From F23-D06 sp045600905 (GTDB lineage: Bacteria; Bacteroidota; Bacteroidia; Bacteroidales; WCHB1-69), in contig JAZRYT010000189.1 of the NCBI GenBank assembly GCA_045600905.1, forward strand, positions 83,351-147,350: a DNA stretch of 64,000 nucleotides. The letters are read 5' to 3'. The notes beneath the pieces are model-generated. The model was not told where the DNA came from. It did no database searches and worked only from the letters and a program-made list of their open reading frames with translations. The translations under genes were made by a program, and so were the position numbers. Positions within the stretch are counted from its first letter, which is position 1. Each line of letters begins with the position of its first letter. Shown in pieces: positions 1 through 8,543 of this stretch.

Positions 1-18
1 AAAGTTTTGATTTTTTTG

Positions 19-26
19 TATTTTTG
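19..26 (+). promoter_or_regulatory. -7 element of the ftsX operon promoter
   Basis: TATTTTTG matches the Bacteroidetes -7 consensus TAnnTTTG and lies 24 bases before the ftsX start. The matching -33 TTTG would fall at or before the window edge, so it cannot be checked. Confidence 0.6.
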
Positions 27-49
27 CCGCCTTTCAAAATAATGCATAT

Positions 50-934
50 ATGGGGAAATATCCAGACTCAATAGATAGAATCACGAAAGCACGGCTGCGG
101 TTGTCGGCATTCGGCTCCATCTTCAGCATAGCAATCACGATGTTGTTCATCGGGATATTGGTGATTTTCGCTTTTTATTCTACCAAATTCATCCAGAACC
201 TATCGCAAAAAATCGAGATGGAAGTGCTTTTTTACTCCGAAGTCAAAGAAGCAGACATCATCGCATTGGAGCAACAGATTAAGCTCAAACCATACATTGC
301 CGCTTCAAGAGTCTCTTCCAGAGAGGACAACACCAAGAACGCCATCGAAATTGTCGGCAGTGACTTCACCGAAATCATCGACAATCCGATTAACGCGTCC
401 ATCATCATCAGCGTCGCTCCGGCCTACGCCAATTCCGACTCTTTGGACAAGATATCAAAAGAGCTGAAGAAAAACGAAATCGTACAGGATGTTGACTATC
501 CAAAGCCCATAGTCACTTCCGTCAGCAACAACTTCCACAAGATACAATGGTTTATTTTCGGCATCTGCGCTATTTTCATGCTGATTTCCATGTTGCTGAT
601 TGCCAACTGCATTCGTTTGAATATTTATGCCAAACGCTTTAACATCAAGAGTATGCTCCTAGTGGGCGCCACTCCGAAATTTGTCCGCAAACCATTTGTC
701 AACAAGGGACTTGTCCAAGGCATTTGGGGCGGGATCATCGCCATCCTCATACTGGCCGTTCTTCTGCACATCGGCAACAAAACTTTCCCGAACTTCATCG
801 ACTTTTCCCAATTGCTGTACATCGCCATCATTTTGGCAGGGCTCCTGCTGTTCAGCATCCTGTTCACCGTCATCATATCCATTGTTTCAGTGAACCGATA
901 TATCAGAATCAAAGACGAAAGACTTTACTTATAA
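50..934 (+). CDS. ftsX: Cell division protein FtsX (ABC transporter permease-like)
   Basis: Predicted 294-residue inner-membrane protein of the FtsX family, which with the ATPase FtsE couples the divisome to activation of wall hydrolases in the periplasm. Visible architecture: short cytoplasmic N-terminus, one membrane segment near residues 22-45, an extracytoplasmic domain to about residue 165, then three more hydrophobic segments (about 166-190, 222-245, 258-285), which is the standard FtsX topology and length. A TAnnTTTG promoter element sits just upstream. It leads a same-strand block with the DUF3098, uppP and truB genes (gaps of 14 and 3 bases, then a 1-base overlap), an arrangement usual in Bacteroidetes. 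FtsE is not in the window. Family call is based on topology and conserved residues of the C-terminal FtsX domain. Confidence 0.9.
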   Translation: MGKYPDSIDRITKARLRLSAFGSIFSIAITMLFIGILVIFAFYSTKFIQNLSQKIEMEVLFYSEVKEADIIALEQQIKLKPYIAASRVSSREDNTKNAIEIVGSDFTEIIDNPINASIIISVAPAYANSDSLDKISKELKKNEIVQDVDYPKPIVTSVSNNFHKIQWFIFGICAIFMLISMLLIANCIRLNIYAKRFNIKSMLLVGATPKFVRKPFVNKGLVQGIWGGIIAILILAVLLHIGNKTFPNFIDFSQLLYIAIILAGLLLFSILFTVIISIVSVNRYIRIKDERLYL

Positions 935-948
935 ATCATCAATAAAAA

Positions 949-1260
949 ATGGCAACAACATTTTCCACCAAAAAATTCGACAAAAACAATAACAAACAAG
1001 AGGTGAAACGCGCCCCGTTGTTTCGCAAGATGAACTACATCCTGATGGGTGTCGGTCTTTTAGTGCTCATCATCGGTTATTTATGCCTCAGAGGCGGTGC
1101 CGTTTCCGATCCGAACACTTTTGACGGCAAAATCTTCGACGCACGCCGCATCAACGTGGCGCCCATCCTGATGTTCCTCGGCCTCGTCATCGAAGTCGTC
1201 GCCATTATGTGGCATCCCCGCGCCAAAAAGAATTCCGAAGAAACTCCCGCAGAAGCTTAA
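949..1260 (+). CDS. DUF3098 small membrane protein
   Basis: 103-residue protein with a hydrophilic, lysine/asparagine-rich N-terminus (1-26), two membrane helices (about 27-46 and 71-92) and a short charged tail. It matches the DUF3098 family, which in Bacteroidetes commonly sits between ftsX and uppP. Its function is unknown; the conserved position suggests a link with division or wall synthesis, which is inference. It starts 14 bases after the ftsX stop and ends 3 bases before uppP, so it is very likely co-transcribed with them. Confidence 0.85.
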   Translation: MATTFSTKKFDKNNNKQEVKRAPLFRKMNYILMGVGLLVLIIGYLCLRGGAVSDPNTFDGKIFDARRINVAPILMFLGLVIEVVAIMWHPRAKKNSEETPAEA

Positions 1261-1263
1261 TCT

Positions 1264-2085
1264 ATGAGTTGGCTGGAATCACTTTTACTCGGCATCATTC
1301 AGGGACTGACCGAGTTTTTGCCCGTGAGCAGTAGCGGACATCTTACTATCTTGTCCAACCTTTTCGGTCTGTCAGGAGAGGAAAATCTAACAACCACTGT
1401 CGTACTGCACATAGCCACCGTGCTCAGCACACTATTCATCCTTTGGAAAGAAATCGTCTGGATTTTCAAAGACATATTTTCCAAACAGGATTGGAAAACA
1501 TACGAAGGTCTGAACGAAGGCACCAAATTTGCCATCAACATTCTCATTTCTATGATTCCTGTGGCTGTCGTCGGCTTTCTTTTCAAAGACAAGGTTGAAG
1601 AAATCTTCGGCTCCGGTCTGTTGATCGTAGGCATTATGCTTCTCGTCACAGCCACCCTGCTGACCTTCTCCTATTTTGCCAAACCACGTCCTAAGGAAAA
1701 CATCTCCAAGCTACACGCGTTCATCATCGGAGTTGGACAGGCAATCGCCGTATTACCGGGTCTATCCCGTTCCGGAACAACCATTGCCACAGGTCTTCTG
1801 TTAGGCAACAAAAAAGAGAAGCTGGCCCAATTCTCCTTTTTGATGGTCATACCGCCCGTCATTGGAGAAGCCCTGCTGGACGTTATGGATATCGCAGAAG
1901 TCGGTTTCGACACGGCTATGAACGGGATATCCGCATTTTCCCTTCTCGTCGGATTCCTGGCCGCCTTCATCACCGGCTGCTTCGCCTGCAAATGGATGAT
2001 TAACATCGTGAAGAAAGGCAAACTCATCTGGTTCGCCGTCTATTGCGCCATTGTCGGACTTATCGCTATAATTTTCGGAGCCTAA
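1264..2085 (+). CDS. uppP: Undecaprenyl-diphosphatase UppP/BacA
   Basis: 273-residue polytopic membrane enzyme that dephosphorylates undecaprenyl diphosphate so that the lipid carrier can be reused for peptidoglycan and surface polysaccharide synthesis. Diagnostic motifs are visible: the N-terminal stretch around residues 11-28 with QGLTEFLPVSSSGH (the glutamate-rich and serine motifs of the active site) and a second motif PGLSRSGTT near residue 165. About eight hydrophobic segments follow, and length is typical. Its TAA stop shares one base with the truB start (TAATG), suggesting translational coupling. Confidence 0.96.
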   Translation: MSWLESLLLGIIQGLTEFLPVSSSGHLTILSNLFGLSGEENLTTTVVLHIATVLSTLFILWKEIVWIFKDIFSKQDWKTYEGLNEGTKFAINILISMIPVAVVGFLFKDKVEEIFGSGLLIVGIMLLVTATLLTFSYFAKPRPKENISKLHAFIIGVGQAIAVLPGLSRSGTTIATGLLLGNKKEKLAQFSFLMVIPPVIGEALLDVMDIAEVGFDTAMNGISAFSLLVGFLAAFITGCFACKWMINIVKKGKLIWFAVYCAIVGLIAIIFGA

Positions 2086-2792
2086 TGAGAAACAAACTCG
2101 TCCATCAGACCACCTTCACCCTTCCCGAGTTCGAAGTGAACCCGGAATGTGATGTGCTGCTCTTTGACAAGCCTTATAGATGCACATCTTTTGACATTGT
2201 CGGCAAAGTGCGGCACATCGTCCAAAAACAGGTCGGCCACAAAGTGAAGGTCGGGCACGCCGGCACATTAGATCCTTTGGCCACGGGTCTGCTCATCATC
2301 TGCGTGGGAAAGATGACCAAACAGATAGACACCATCCAAGCCGAGAGCAAAGAATATACGGGAACTTTCAAATTAGGGGCCACTACGCCGAGCTATGATT
2401 TGGAACATCCCATAGACCAAGAATATCCATACGATCATATCACCCGACAGCTGGCTGAAGAGACGGCGAAAAGCTTTATCGGCAATATCCAGCAACGGCC
2501 GCCATTGTTTTCCGCAGTCAATTTGGATGGGCGCCGTGCTTACGAATTGGCACGCGAAGGAGAGGATGTGAAGCTCGCCCCCAAGAGCATCACTATCTAC
2601 GACTTTGAGCTACCGCGTTTCGAGTTGCCGGAAATAGACTTCCGCATACGTTGTTCCAAAGGGACCTACATCCGCGCCATCGCGCGCGATTTTGGCGAAG
2701 CACTTCAGAGTGGTGCCCATTTGACCGCCTTGCGCCGCACCCGCATAGGGGATTATGACGTCGAGAACGCCATACGGCCAATAATACTGTAA
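2085..2792 (+). CDS. truB: tRNA pseudouridine(55) synthase TruB
   Basis: 235-residue enzyme that isomerises U55 to pseudouridine in the T-loop of tRNAs. The catalytic motif GHAGTLDPLATG is present with the nucleophilic Asp at residue 63, and the downstream KGTYIRAIARDFGEAL motif is conserved. The start is chosen at 2085, overlapping the uppP stop in TAATG; an upstream in-frame start at 2043 would bury 14 unrelated residues inside uppP. Last gene of the ftsX-uppP group. Confidence 0.95.
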   Translation: MRNKLVHQTTFTLPEFEVNPECDVLLFDKPYRCTSFDIVGKVRHIVQKQVGHKVKVGHAGTLDPLATGLLIICVGKMTKQIDTIQAESKEYTGTFKLGATTPSYDLEHPIDQEYPYDHITRQLAEETAKSFIGNIQQRPPLFSAVNLDGRRAYELAREGEDVKLAPKSITIYDFELPRFELPEIDFRIRCSKGTYIRAIARDFGEALQSGAHLTALRRTRIGDYDVENAIRPIIL

Positions 2793-2856
2793 AATATTAA
2801 ATATCATATAGTTGGCATTTTTTATCGTATGTGAAAAAATAAATTTTCATAACGGC

Positions 2857-2886
2857 TTGAATTATATGGAAAAAAGTGTATTTTTG
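2857..2886 (+). promoter_or_regulatory. rpmE2 promoter (-33 TTG / -7 TATTTTTG)
   Basis: TTG at 2857-2859 and TATTTTTG at 2879-2886 are separated by 19 bases, matching the Bacteroidetes sigma-ABfr promoter layout. The rpmE2 start is 38 bases downstream of the -7 element. Confidence 0.75.
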
Positions 2887-2923
2887 CGCTCCAATTTTTA
2901 GACAACAAAAAATCAAGAATAAA

Positions 2924-3193
2924 ATGAAAAAAGGTATCCATCCAAAAGAGTATAGAACGGTTGTATTTAAGGATATGTCAAACGATTACGCTTTCTTGAC
3001 AAAGTCCACCGTTAGTACAAAAGACACGATTCAATGGGAAGACGGAAATGAATATCCGCTTGTAAAATTAGAAATTTCTAACACATCTCACCCTTTCTTT
3101 ACAGGTAAGATGAAACTTGTTGACACCGCAGGTCGTGTTGATAAGTTCCGTAACAAGTATGCTCGCCATCTTGACGCAAACAAATCTAAATAA
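2924..3193 (+). CDS. rpmE2: 50S ribosomal protein L31, type B
   Basis: 89-residue ribosomal protein L31 of the zinc-independent (C-minus) type: the HPxxYRTVVFKD start and the conserved FTGK and GRVDKFRNKY blocks are present, and there is no cysteine. In many bacteria type B replaces the zinc-binding form under zinc shortage; in Bacteroidetes it is usually the sole copy. The start at 2924 is preferred over an upstream in-frame start at 2876, because the extra residues are not L31-like and 2876 lies inside the promoter. It has its own promoter and a perfect terminator, so it is monocistronic. Confidence 0.95.
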   Translation: MKKGIHPKEYRTVVFKDMSNDYAFLTKSTVSTKDTIQWEDGNEYPLVKLEISNTSHPFFTGKMKLVDTAGRVDKFRNKYARHLDANKSK

Positions 3194-3215
3194 TCCATAA
3201 TATTTTGTACTTTTG

Positions 3216-3254
3216 CTGACCTTTTTTGTTACCCAAAAAAGGTCAGTTTTTTTT
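3216..3254 (+). terminator. Rho-independent terminator of rpmE2
   Basis: A perfect 13-bp stem (3216-3228 with 3234-3246), loop TTACC, followed by eight T. A TAnnTTTG-like octamer (TACTTTTG, 3208-3215) abuts the hairpin directly, so a lon transcript starting there would begin inside the stem. Confidence 0.9.
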
Positions 3255-3271
3255 ATATTAACGTACTATTT

Positions 3272-5689
3272 ATGAAAGAATTATCGCTGCTAGACGATTT
3301 CATCAACAACGAATCCAACTTCATTCCATTGTTTTCTTCTGATGACGAAGAGAATCTCAGGAAAGTAGAAGTTCCTGAGGAAATCGCCCTCCTTCCACTA
3401 CGAAACACCCTTCTTTTCCCCGGAATGGTTATTCCCATCAATGTAGGAAGAACTAAATCCATCAAGCTCGCCCAAGAATACTCTCGCACCAGCGAGCCCA
3501 TCGGTGTTATCGCCCAACGCACGAATGAAGTGGAAGAGCCTACGGCCCAAGACCTCTACGAGGTTGGCACAATGGCGCATATCATCAAATATATCACCAT
3601 GCCTGACGGCGGTGTCACCATCATTGTTCAAGGCATCAAAAGTTTCAGACTCAAAGAAATAACCCAAACAGAGCCCTATTACAGATGTTCTATAGAGCCT
3701 TTTGAAACCAACGAGTTCGACCCTGCCATCGTCAACCACAAGAACTTCAAGGCACTGATATCCTCTATCCGGGATACCGCAACGCGGATGATAAAGTTAT
3801 CACCCAATGTGCCCAAAGAAGCTTCCATCGCATTGAAGAACATTGAAAGCAACTCTTTCCTTCTCAATTTTCTGACTTCCAACTTGTCCGTGCCATTGGC
3901 AGACAAGCAATCAATTTTGGAAACGGAAGATGTTGTCACTCGCGCCAAACAAGTGCTCAAATTGCTCCATCGCGATTTGCAAATGATTGAGCTTAAAAAT
4001 CAAATCCAAGACAAGTCCAAGCAGGAGCTTGACAAGCAGCAGCGCGAATATTTCCTCACCCAGCAAATGAAGACCATTCAGGAGGAGTTGGGTGGTTCAC
4101 CTTCAGAGAAAGACTATCTTTCCTTGAAAGAACGCGCTGCCAAAAAGAAATGGGATAAGGAAACCGCCAACCTTTTCAACAAAGAGTTGGACAAGCTTCA
4201 GAGGACCAATCCAATGGCGCCCGATTATTCCGTCCAGCTCAACTATTTGGAATTGCTCGTTGACCTGCCGTGGAACGAATATAGCACCGACAACTTCGAT
4301 TTGCACAAAGCTCGCAAAGTATTGGACAAAGACCATTACGGACTGGACAAAGTGAAAGAGCGAATCATCGAATATTTGGCCGTACTCAAGCTGAAAGGGG
4401 ATATGAAATCACCGATTCTCTGTTTGGCAGGTCCTCCGGGAGTGGGCAAAACGTCTCTCGGCAAATCCGTTGCCGCCGCCCTCGGCCGCAAATACGTGCG
4501 CGTCTCTTTAGGCGGTCTTCGCGACGAATCTGAAATCCGCGGACACCGTAAGACCTACATCGGCGCTATGCCCGGACGCATCATCCAAAATATGCGCAAA
4601 GCAGGCTATGCCAACCCCGTATTCGTGCTTGACGAAATTGATAAAATTTCAGGAATGAACGTTCAAGGCGACCCTTCAGCAGCCTTGCTCGAAGTGATGG
4701 ATCCCGAACAGAACAACGCTTTCTACGACAACTATTTGGAAACCGCCTTTGATCTTTCCCGCGTTCTATTTATTGCCACCGCCAACAACCTCAACAACGT
4801 ACACCCCGCCCTGCTCGACCGTATGGAAATCATTGATATCGCTGGCTACCTGGCAGAAGAAAAATTGGAAATCGCCAAACATCATCTTGTTCCCAAACAA
4901 CTGAAAGAAAACGGTCTGGACAAGAAGTTGCTCCAAATCCCAGAGAAAACCATTGAAGCCGTCATCAACGATTACACCAGAGAATCCGGCGTACGCACAC
5001 TTGAACGCACCATCGCGAAAATCATCCGCAAACGCGCCGCCCAATACGTACAGGAAGGCTCCATTGATAAGAAAGTAAACCCCTGCGATTTGAAAGAGAT
5101 TCTCGGTTCGCCCATCTTCCAACTGGAAAAGGCTTTCGACAACTCCGTACCCGGTGTGGCCACCGGTTTGGCTTGGACCGCCGTAGGCGGAGAAATTCTC
5201 TTTGTAGAAGCGCTCACCAGTGCAGGAAAAGGCGAACTTACTATGACAGGCAGTCTTGGAGATGTAATGAAAGAATCTGCCACCATCGCGTACGAATTCC
5301 TCAAAGCCCACGCTGAAGACTTCGGCATCGATCCCGCTGTTTTTGAGAAAAAGAAAGTACATATCCACGTTCCTGAAGGAGCCACTCCAAAAGATGGCCC
5401 TTCCGCCGGCATTACGATTCTGACCGCCTTGATTTCCGCCTTCACCGGCAAGATACCGCGCGACAAAATCGCTATGACGGGCGAAATCACCTTGCGTGGA
5501 AAACTCCTCCCCGTAGGCGGCATTAAAGAGAAAATCCTCGCAGCCAAACGCAGCGGCATTTACGACATCGTAATGTGCGCCGACAATAAAAAAGACATCG
5601 ACGACATCAAGGAGAACTTCATTGACGGAATGCATTTCCACTACTTCTCAACTATGAAGGATGCCGTCAGCTTCAATTTCGGAAAATAA
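3272..5689 (+). CDS. lon: ATP-dependent protease Lon
   Basis: 805-residue cytoplasmic AAA+ protease that degrades misfolded and regulatory proteins. Domains in order: LonN substrate-binding domain (about 38-240), a coiled helical segment, AAA+ module with Walker A GPPGVGKT and Walker B VFVLDEIDK, and the C-terminal protease domain with catalytic Ser711 in KDGPSAG and Lys754 in GGIKEK. The length fits bacterial LonA. The N-terminal extension of about 35 acidic residues before the LonN domain is usual in Bacteroidetes. It lies between the rpmE2 terminator and meaB with no clear -33/-7 pair of its own. Confidence 0.97.
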   Translation: MKELSLLDDFINNESNFIPLFSSDDEENLRKVEVPEEIALLPLRNTLLFPGMVIPINVGRTKSIKLAQEYSRTSEPIGVIAQRTNEVEEPTAQDLYEVGTMAHIIKYITMPDGGVTIIVQGIKSFRLKEITQTEPYYRCSIEPFETNEFDPAIVNHKNFKALISSIRDTATRMIKLSPNVPKEASIALKNIESNSFLLNFLTSNLSVPLADKQSILETEDVVTRAKQVLKLLHRDLQMIELKNQIQDKSKQELDKQQREYFLTQQMKTIQEELGGSPSEKDYLSLKERAAKKKWDKETANLFNKELDKLQRTNPMAPDYSVQLNYLELLVDLPWNEYSTDNFDLHKARKVLDKDHYGLDKVKERIIEYLAVLKLKGDMKSPILCLAGPPGVGKTSLGKSVAAALGRKYVRVSLGGLRDESEIRGHRKTYIGAMPGRIIQNMRKAGYANPVFVLDEIDKISGMNVQGDPSAALLEVMDPEQNNAFYDNYLETAFDLSRVLFIATANNLNNVHPALLDRMEIIDIAGYLAEEKLEIAKHHLVPKQLKENGLDKKLLQIPEKTIEAVINDYTRESGVRTLERTIAKIIRKRAAQYVQEGSIDKKVNPCDLKEILGSPIFQLEKAFDNSVPGVATGLAWTAVGGEILFVEALTSAGKGELTMTGSLGDVMKESATIAYEFLKAHAEDFGIDPAVFEKKKVHIHVPEGATPKDGPSAGITILTALISAFTGKIPRDKIAMTGEITLRGKLLPVGGIKEKILAAKRSGIYDIVMCADNKKDIDDIKENFIDGMHFHYFSTMKDAVSFNFGK

Positions 5690-5695
5690 TCATAA

Positions 5696-5719
5696 TGGGA
5701 CGCAACAAATTGCGTCCCA
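5696..5719. other. Strong hairpin between lon and meaB
   Basis: A perfect 10-bp inverted repeat (5696-5705 with 5710-5719) around the loop CAAA, 7 bases after the lon stop. No T-run follows on either strand, so it is not a classical terminator; it may protect the lon mRNA 3' end or attenuate read-through into meaB. Confidence 0.6.
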
Positions 5720-5744
5720 CAATATTAAAAATGTAAATCATCAA

Positions 5745-6815
5745 ATGGCAGACAATTTTCAATCGGCATTGACAGAAAGAGAAGGCATTGAGCAACCCTT
5801 ACAGGTAAATCCGAACCTTGTGAAACGCAAACGTAGGAACCTGACTTTGGACGAATATGTTCAAGGAATCCTTTCCGGGGACCGTATGATTCTGAGTCGT
5901 GCCATCACAATGGTGGAGAGTGCCAACCCGGAGCATCTTTCTATAGCACAGAATATTATCGAGCAATGCATGCCCCATTCGGGCAAATCCCTACGTATTG
6001 GCATAACAGGGGTCCCCGGAGTTGGGAAAAGCACATTCATTGAAGCCTTCGGCAAACTGCTCACCAGCTTGGGGCACAAGGTCGCCGTACTGGCCATTGA
6101 CCCGAGCAGCGAGCGAACAAAAGGCAGCATCCTGGGTGACAAAACGCGAATGGAGTCCTTATCCGTTGACTCTGACGCCTTCATCCGTCCTTCGCCATCC
6201 GGCAGCACCTTAGGCGGTGTCGCACGCAAAACACGAGAAACCATCGTACTTTGCGAAGCCGCCGGCTTTGATGTCATCATCGTGGAAACCGTGGGAGTCG
6301 GGCAATCCGAAACCGTCGTGAAATCAATGGTCGATTTCTTCCTCCTGCTAATGCTCGCAGGTGCCGGAGACGAACTGCAAGGCATCAAACGCGGCATTAT
6401 GGAGATGGCCGACGGACTTATCATCAACAAAGCAGATGGGGACAATAAAACCAAAGCCATTGCCGCCCAAGCGCAATATCGTGCCGCCCTCAAGCTGTTC
6501 CCAAAGAACGAGAACAATTGGGACGTGCCCGTGGAAGTCTGCTCCGCATTGGAAGGCTTTGCCATAGACAAAGTATGGGATATGATTACCCGATATGCCG
6601 AACAGACCAAGGACAATGGTTATTTCGAGCGAAACAGGACCGAACAAAACGTCAATATTTTCTACAACTGGATAAATTTCACGCTGCAGAATAATTTCTT
6701 CAACAACACCTACAATCAGCAACGCATTGAAGAACTGCTCCCGCTCATCCGCAACAAAAAGATATCACCCTATAAGGCAGCCGCAGAGCTGATGACCACA
6801 TACACTGGCAGATGA
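5745..6815 (+). CDS. meaB: MeaB/ArgK-type G3E GTPase (methylmalonyl-CoA mutase chaperone)
   Basis: 356-residue P-loop GTPase of the MeaB/ArgK group, which guards loading and integrity of adenosylcobalamin in methylmalonyl-CoA mutase. Walker A GVPGVGKST is at residues 89-97, followed by DPSS, the ETVGVGQSE switch motif and the NKADGDN base-specificity motif. The start at 5745 is chosen because the open frame upstream overlaps lon and the hairpin at 5696-5719. The mutase is not in the window; in Bacteroidales it typically serves the succinate-propionate route. The last 46 bases overlap the convergent endonuclease gene tail to tail. Confidence 0.92.
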   Translation: MADNFQSALTEREGIEQPLQVNPNLVKRKRRNLTLDEYVQGILSGDRMILSRAITMVESANPEHLSIAQNIIEQCMPHSGKSLRIGITGVPGVGKSTFIEAFGKLLTSLGHKVAVLAIDPSSERTKGSILGDKTRMESLSVDSDAFIRPSPSGSTLGGVARKTRETIVLCEAAGFDVIIVETVGVGQSETVVKSMVDFFLLLMLAGAGDELQGIKRGIMEMADGLIINKADGDNKTKAIAAQAQYRAALKLFPKNENNWDVPVEVCSALEGFAIDKVWDMITRYAEQTKDNGYFERNRTEQNVNIFYNWINFTLQNNFFNNTYNQQRIEELLPLIRNKKISPYKAAAELMTTYTGR

Positions 6816-7807
6816 TCGGCGAAACCGCCGATGTAGCGCGGGCCGAGATAGGTACGGAAAGTTTTCTCGCCTCCAAATTTATCATCAAGAACCATCATAA
6901 AATCCGCTTTGAAAATGTGCGGGAGATGATTCTCAATCCTCAACCCTGTTTGATCGTATAGCAATCCACGTGACACGATCATCTGATCCAGACATCCCCA
7001 AAAATCCTCGTGTTTGTGCGAGCCGACATTGTTTTGATCAACGAAAAAATACATTAGATTGAATAGCGAATCAGGAACGTTTTCCTCATCGAAACGGCGG
7101 GCGCGCAAGTGCTTTTCCATACTTTCATCTGTCGCATAATCGTTAAAATCGCCCATCAGTAAAATATTGGCATCCGCATTCAAAGACAGCAGCGAATCCG
7201 CGATTTGCCGAACCACATCCGCATAATAATTGCGCTTGGGGATGGTAGCCGCATATCCGCCGTAACGCGAAGTCCAGTGATTGACAACAACGTGCAAGGA
7301 ATCGCCATTCGGGAACTGCGCACAAACGTAAAGCAAATCGCGATTGCGCGTATGGGGCTCAAAAGGGAAAATAACCGGAATTTTTTTCGAGCGTAAAATG
7401 GTGACACAACTATCCCGATAGAGCAAAGCGACGTCCACGCCACGACTATCCGGCGAATCGTAATGCACATATTTGTAACCGAATTTCTTCAACGGAGACT
7501 GATAGCACAAATCCATCAGCACGCGCTCGTTTTCAATTTCCGCGAGCCCGACGATTGCGGCCGGCCTGCCCTGCCCCATCGCAAGCAATACTTTGGCCAC
7601 ATTTGCAACCTTCTTGAAATACTTCTTATAACTCCAATGATAGAGTCCGCTTGGCGTAAAATCATCGTCCGCCGTCAGTGAGTCATCGGACGGATGAAAG
7701 AGATTTTCCACATTGTAGAAAGCAACGATAAATTGGTCGAAAGTCTGCTGGGCGTTGACATTCACGCCCAACAGACTGAATAAAAAAACAATAAAAAATC
7801 TTTTCAT
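6770..7807 (-). CDS. Secreted endonuclease/exonuclease/phosphatase-family protein
   Basis: 345 residues beginning with a signal peptide (MKRFFIVFLFSLLGVNVNAQ). The mature part has the fold's catalytic signatures: AEIEN near residue 93, GDFND in the middle and DHLPV near the C-terminus, which bind the metal and activate water. It probably hydrolyses a phosphodiester outside the cytoplasm; the substrate cannot be told from sequence (nucleic acid or other). It is convergent with meaB, with overlapping 3' ends. A minus-strand TATATTTG element at 7857-7864 could be its -7 promoter. Confidence 0.85.
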   Translation of the reverse strand: MKRFFIVFLFSLLGVNVNAQQTFDQFIVAFYNVENLFHPSDDSLTADDDFTPSGLYHWSYKKYFKKVANVAKVLLAMGQGRPAAIVGLAEIENERVLMDLCYQSPLKKFGYKYVHYDSPDSRGVDVALLYRDSCVTILRSKKIPVIFPFEPHTRNRDLLYVCAQFPNGDSLHVVVNHWTSRYGGYAATIPKRNYYADVVRQIADSLLSLNADANILLMGDFNDYATDESMEKHLRARRFDEENVPDSLFNLMYFFVDQNNVGSHKHEDFWGCLDQMIVSRGLLYDQTGLRIENHLPHIFKADFMMVLDDKFGGEKTFRTYLGPRYIGGFADHLPVYVVISSAAAL

Positions 7808-7896
7808 ATAATTCCACAGTCATCAAATTATCAAAAACTACACAAAAACACCGCGGCAAATATATTTATTTTTTTAATGTTTTAACTAAAAATATC

Positions 7897-7940
7897 GTCT
7901 GTCTTATTTTTAACTATCAATTGTTAAAAACAAGACAGAC
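7897..7940. terminator. 18-bp hairpin between the endonuclease gene and the LolA remnant
   Basis: Arms 7897-7914 and 7923-7940 pair over 18 bp with one mismatch around an 8-base loop. Both arms contain an A/T tract. It lies 22 bases beyond the stop of the minus-strand LolA-like fragment, so it most likely terminated that operon. Confidence 0.55.
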
Positions 7941-7962
7941 ATACGTAGCTGTTTCCATACAG

Positions 7963-8543
7963 CTATTTTACAAAGACACTATTACTGACTGTAACATTTC
8001 GTTTGACGCCCGTCAGCTCATACGTGTTAATCAAATGGTTGAACTCCTCGTTTCCCATATAGATGAGCACGCAGTCGGATTTGCGGTATTTCAAGGTGAT
8101 TTTGGAAAAAACCTGGGCAGCCGTTTTCTTCGCGGTAAGCTTTATCACATAGTTTTTGCCATCATCCGTAACAAAACAATTGGCATTATTGATTTTGGCA
8201 ATTTCATTCACCTGACCTGCAAAAGCCTTCAGCAGATAATCAGCCAACTTATTCATCACCGGACTTTTGGACAAAGTATATTGCGTTGATTTAGCTCCCG
8301 TTTTGACATACATAAGGCCATTACTGATAATGAATTTATCGGTAGCCGGCTGAGAATAGAGCATTGACAACTGTCGCGTATTCTTATAATACAATTTTCC
8401 AGACATAGAGACTTTCACCTTAGCGACATTCGTTCTAGTCTGTTTGAAAGTACTTTCAACAGAGGTCGTCTGCTTGTTTGCGGAAGCAATCCTGACCAAA
8501 ATATCGCCGTCGTTGGTTGCAGATAAAGAGAAGCAAGCACTTG
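7963..8543 (-). pseudogene. LolA-like outer-membrane lipoprotein carrier, 5'-truncated
   Basis: The frame encodes about 190 residues of a LolA-like periplasmic carrier (DGDILVRIASANKQTTSVESTFKQ and onward, the typical opening of the mature protein) ending in a normal C-terminus. Upstream of it the frame shows only the tail of a signal peptide (ACFSLSAT) and then runs into the MMPL remnant without a start codon or the rest of the leader; the only alternative start is a TTG at 8499 inside the mature region. I infer a deletion whose junction is near 8543. LolA-like genes beside MMPL exporters are typical of aryl polyene/flexirubin pigment clusters. Confidence 0.7.

Noticed and set aside
4766..5641. 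291-residue open frame antisense to lon
   Set aside because: It mirrors lon codons and shows no signal, motif or independent start context; lon is unquestionable on the other strand.
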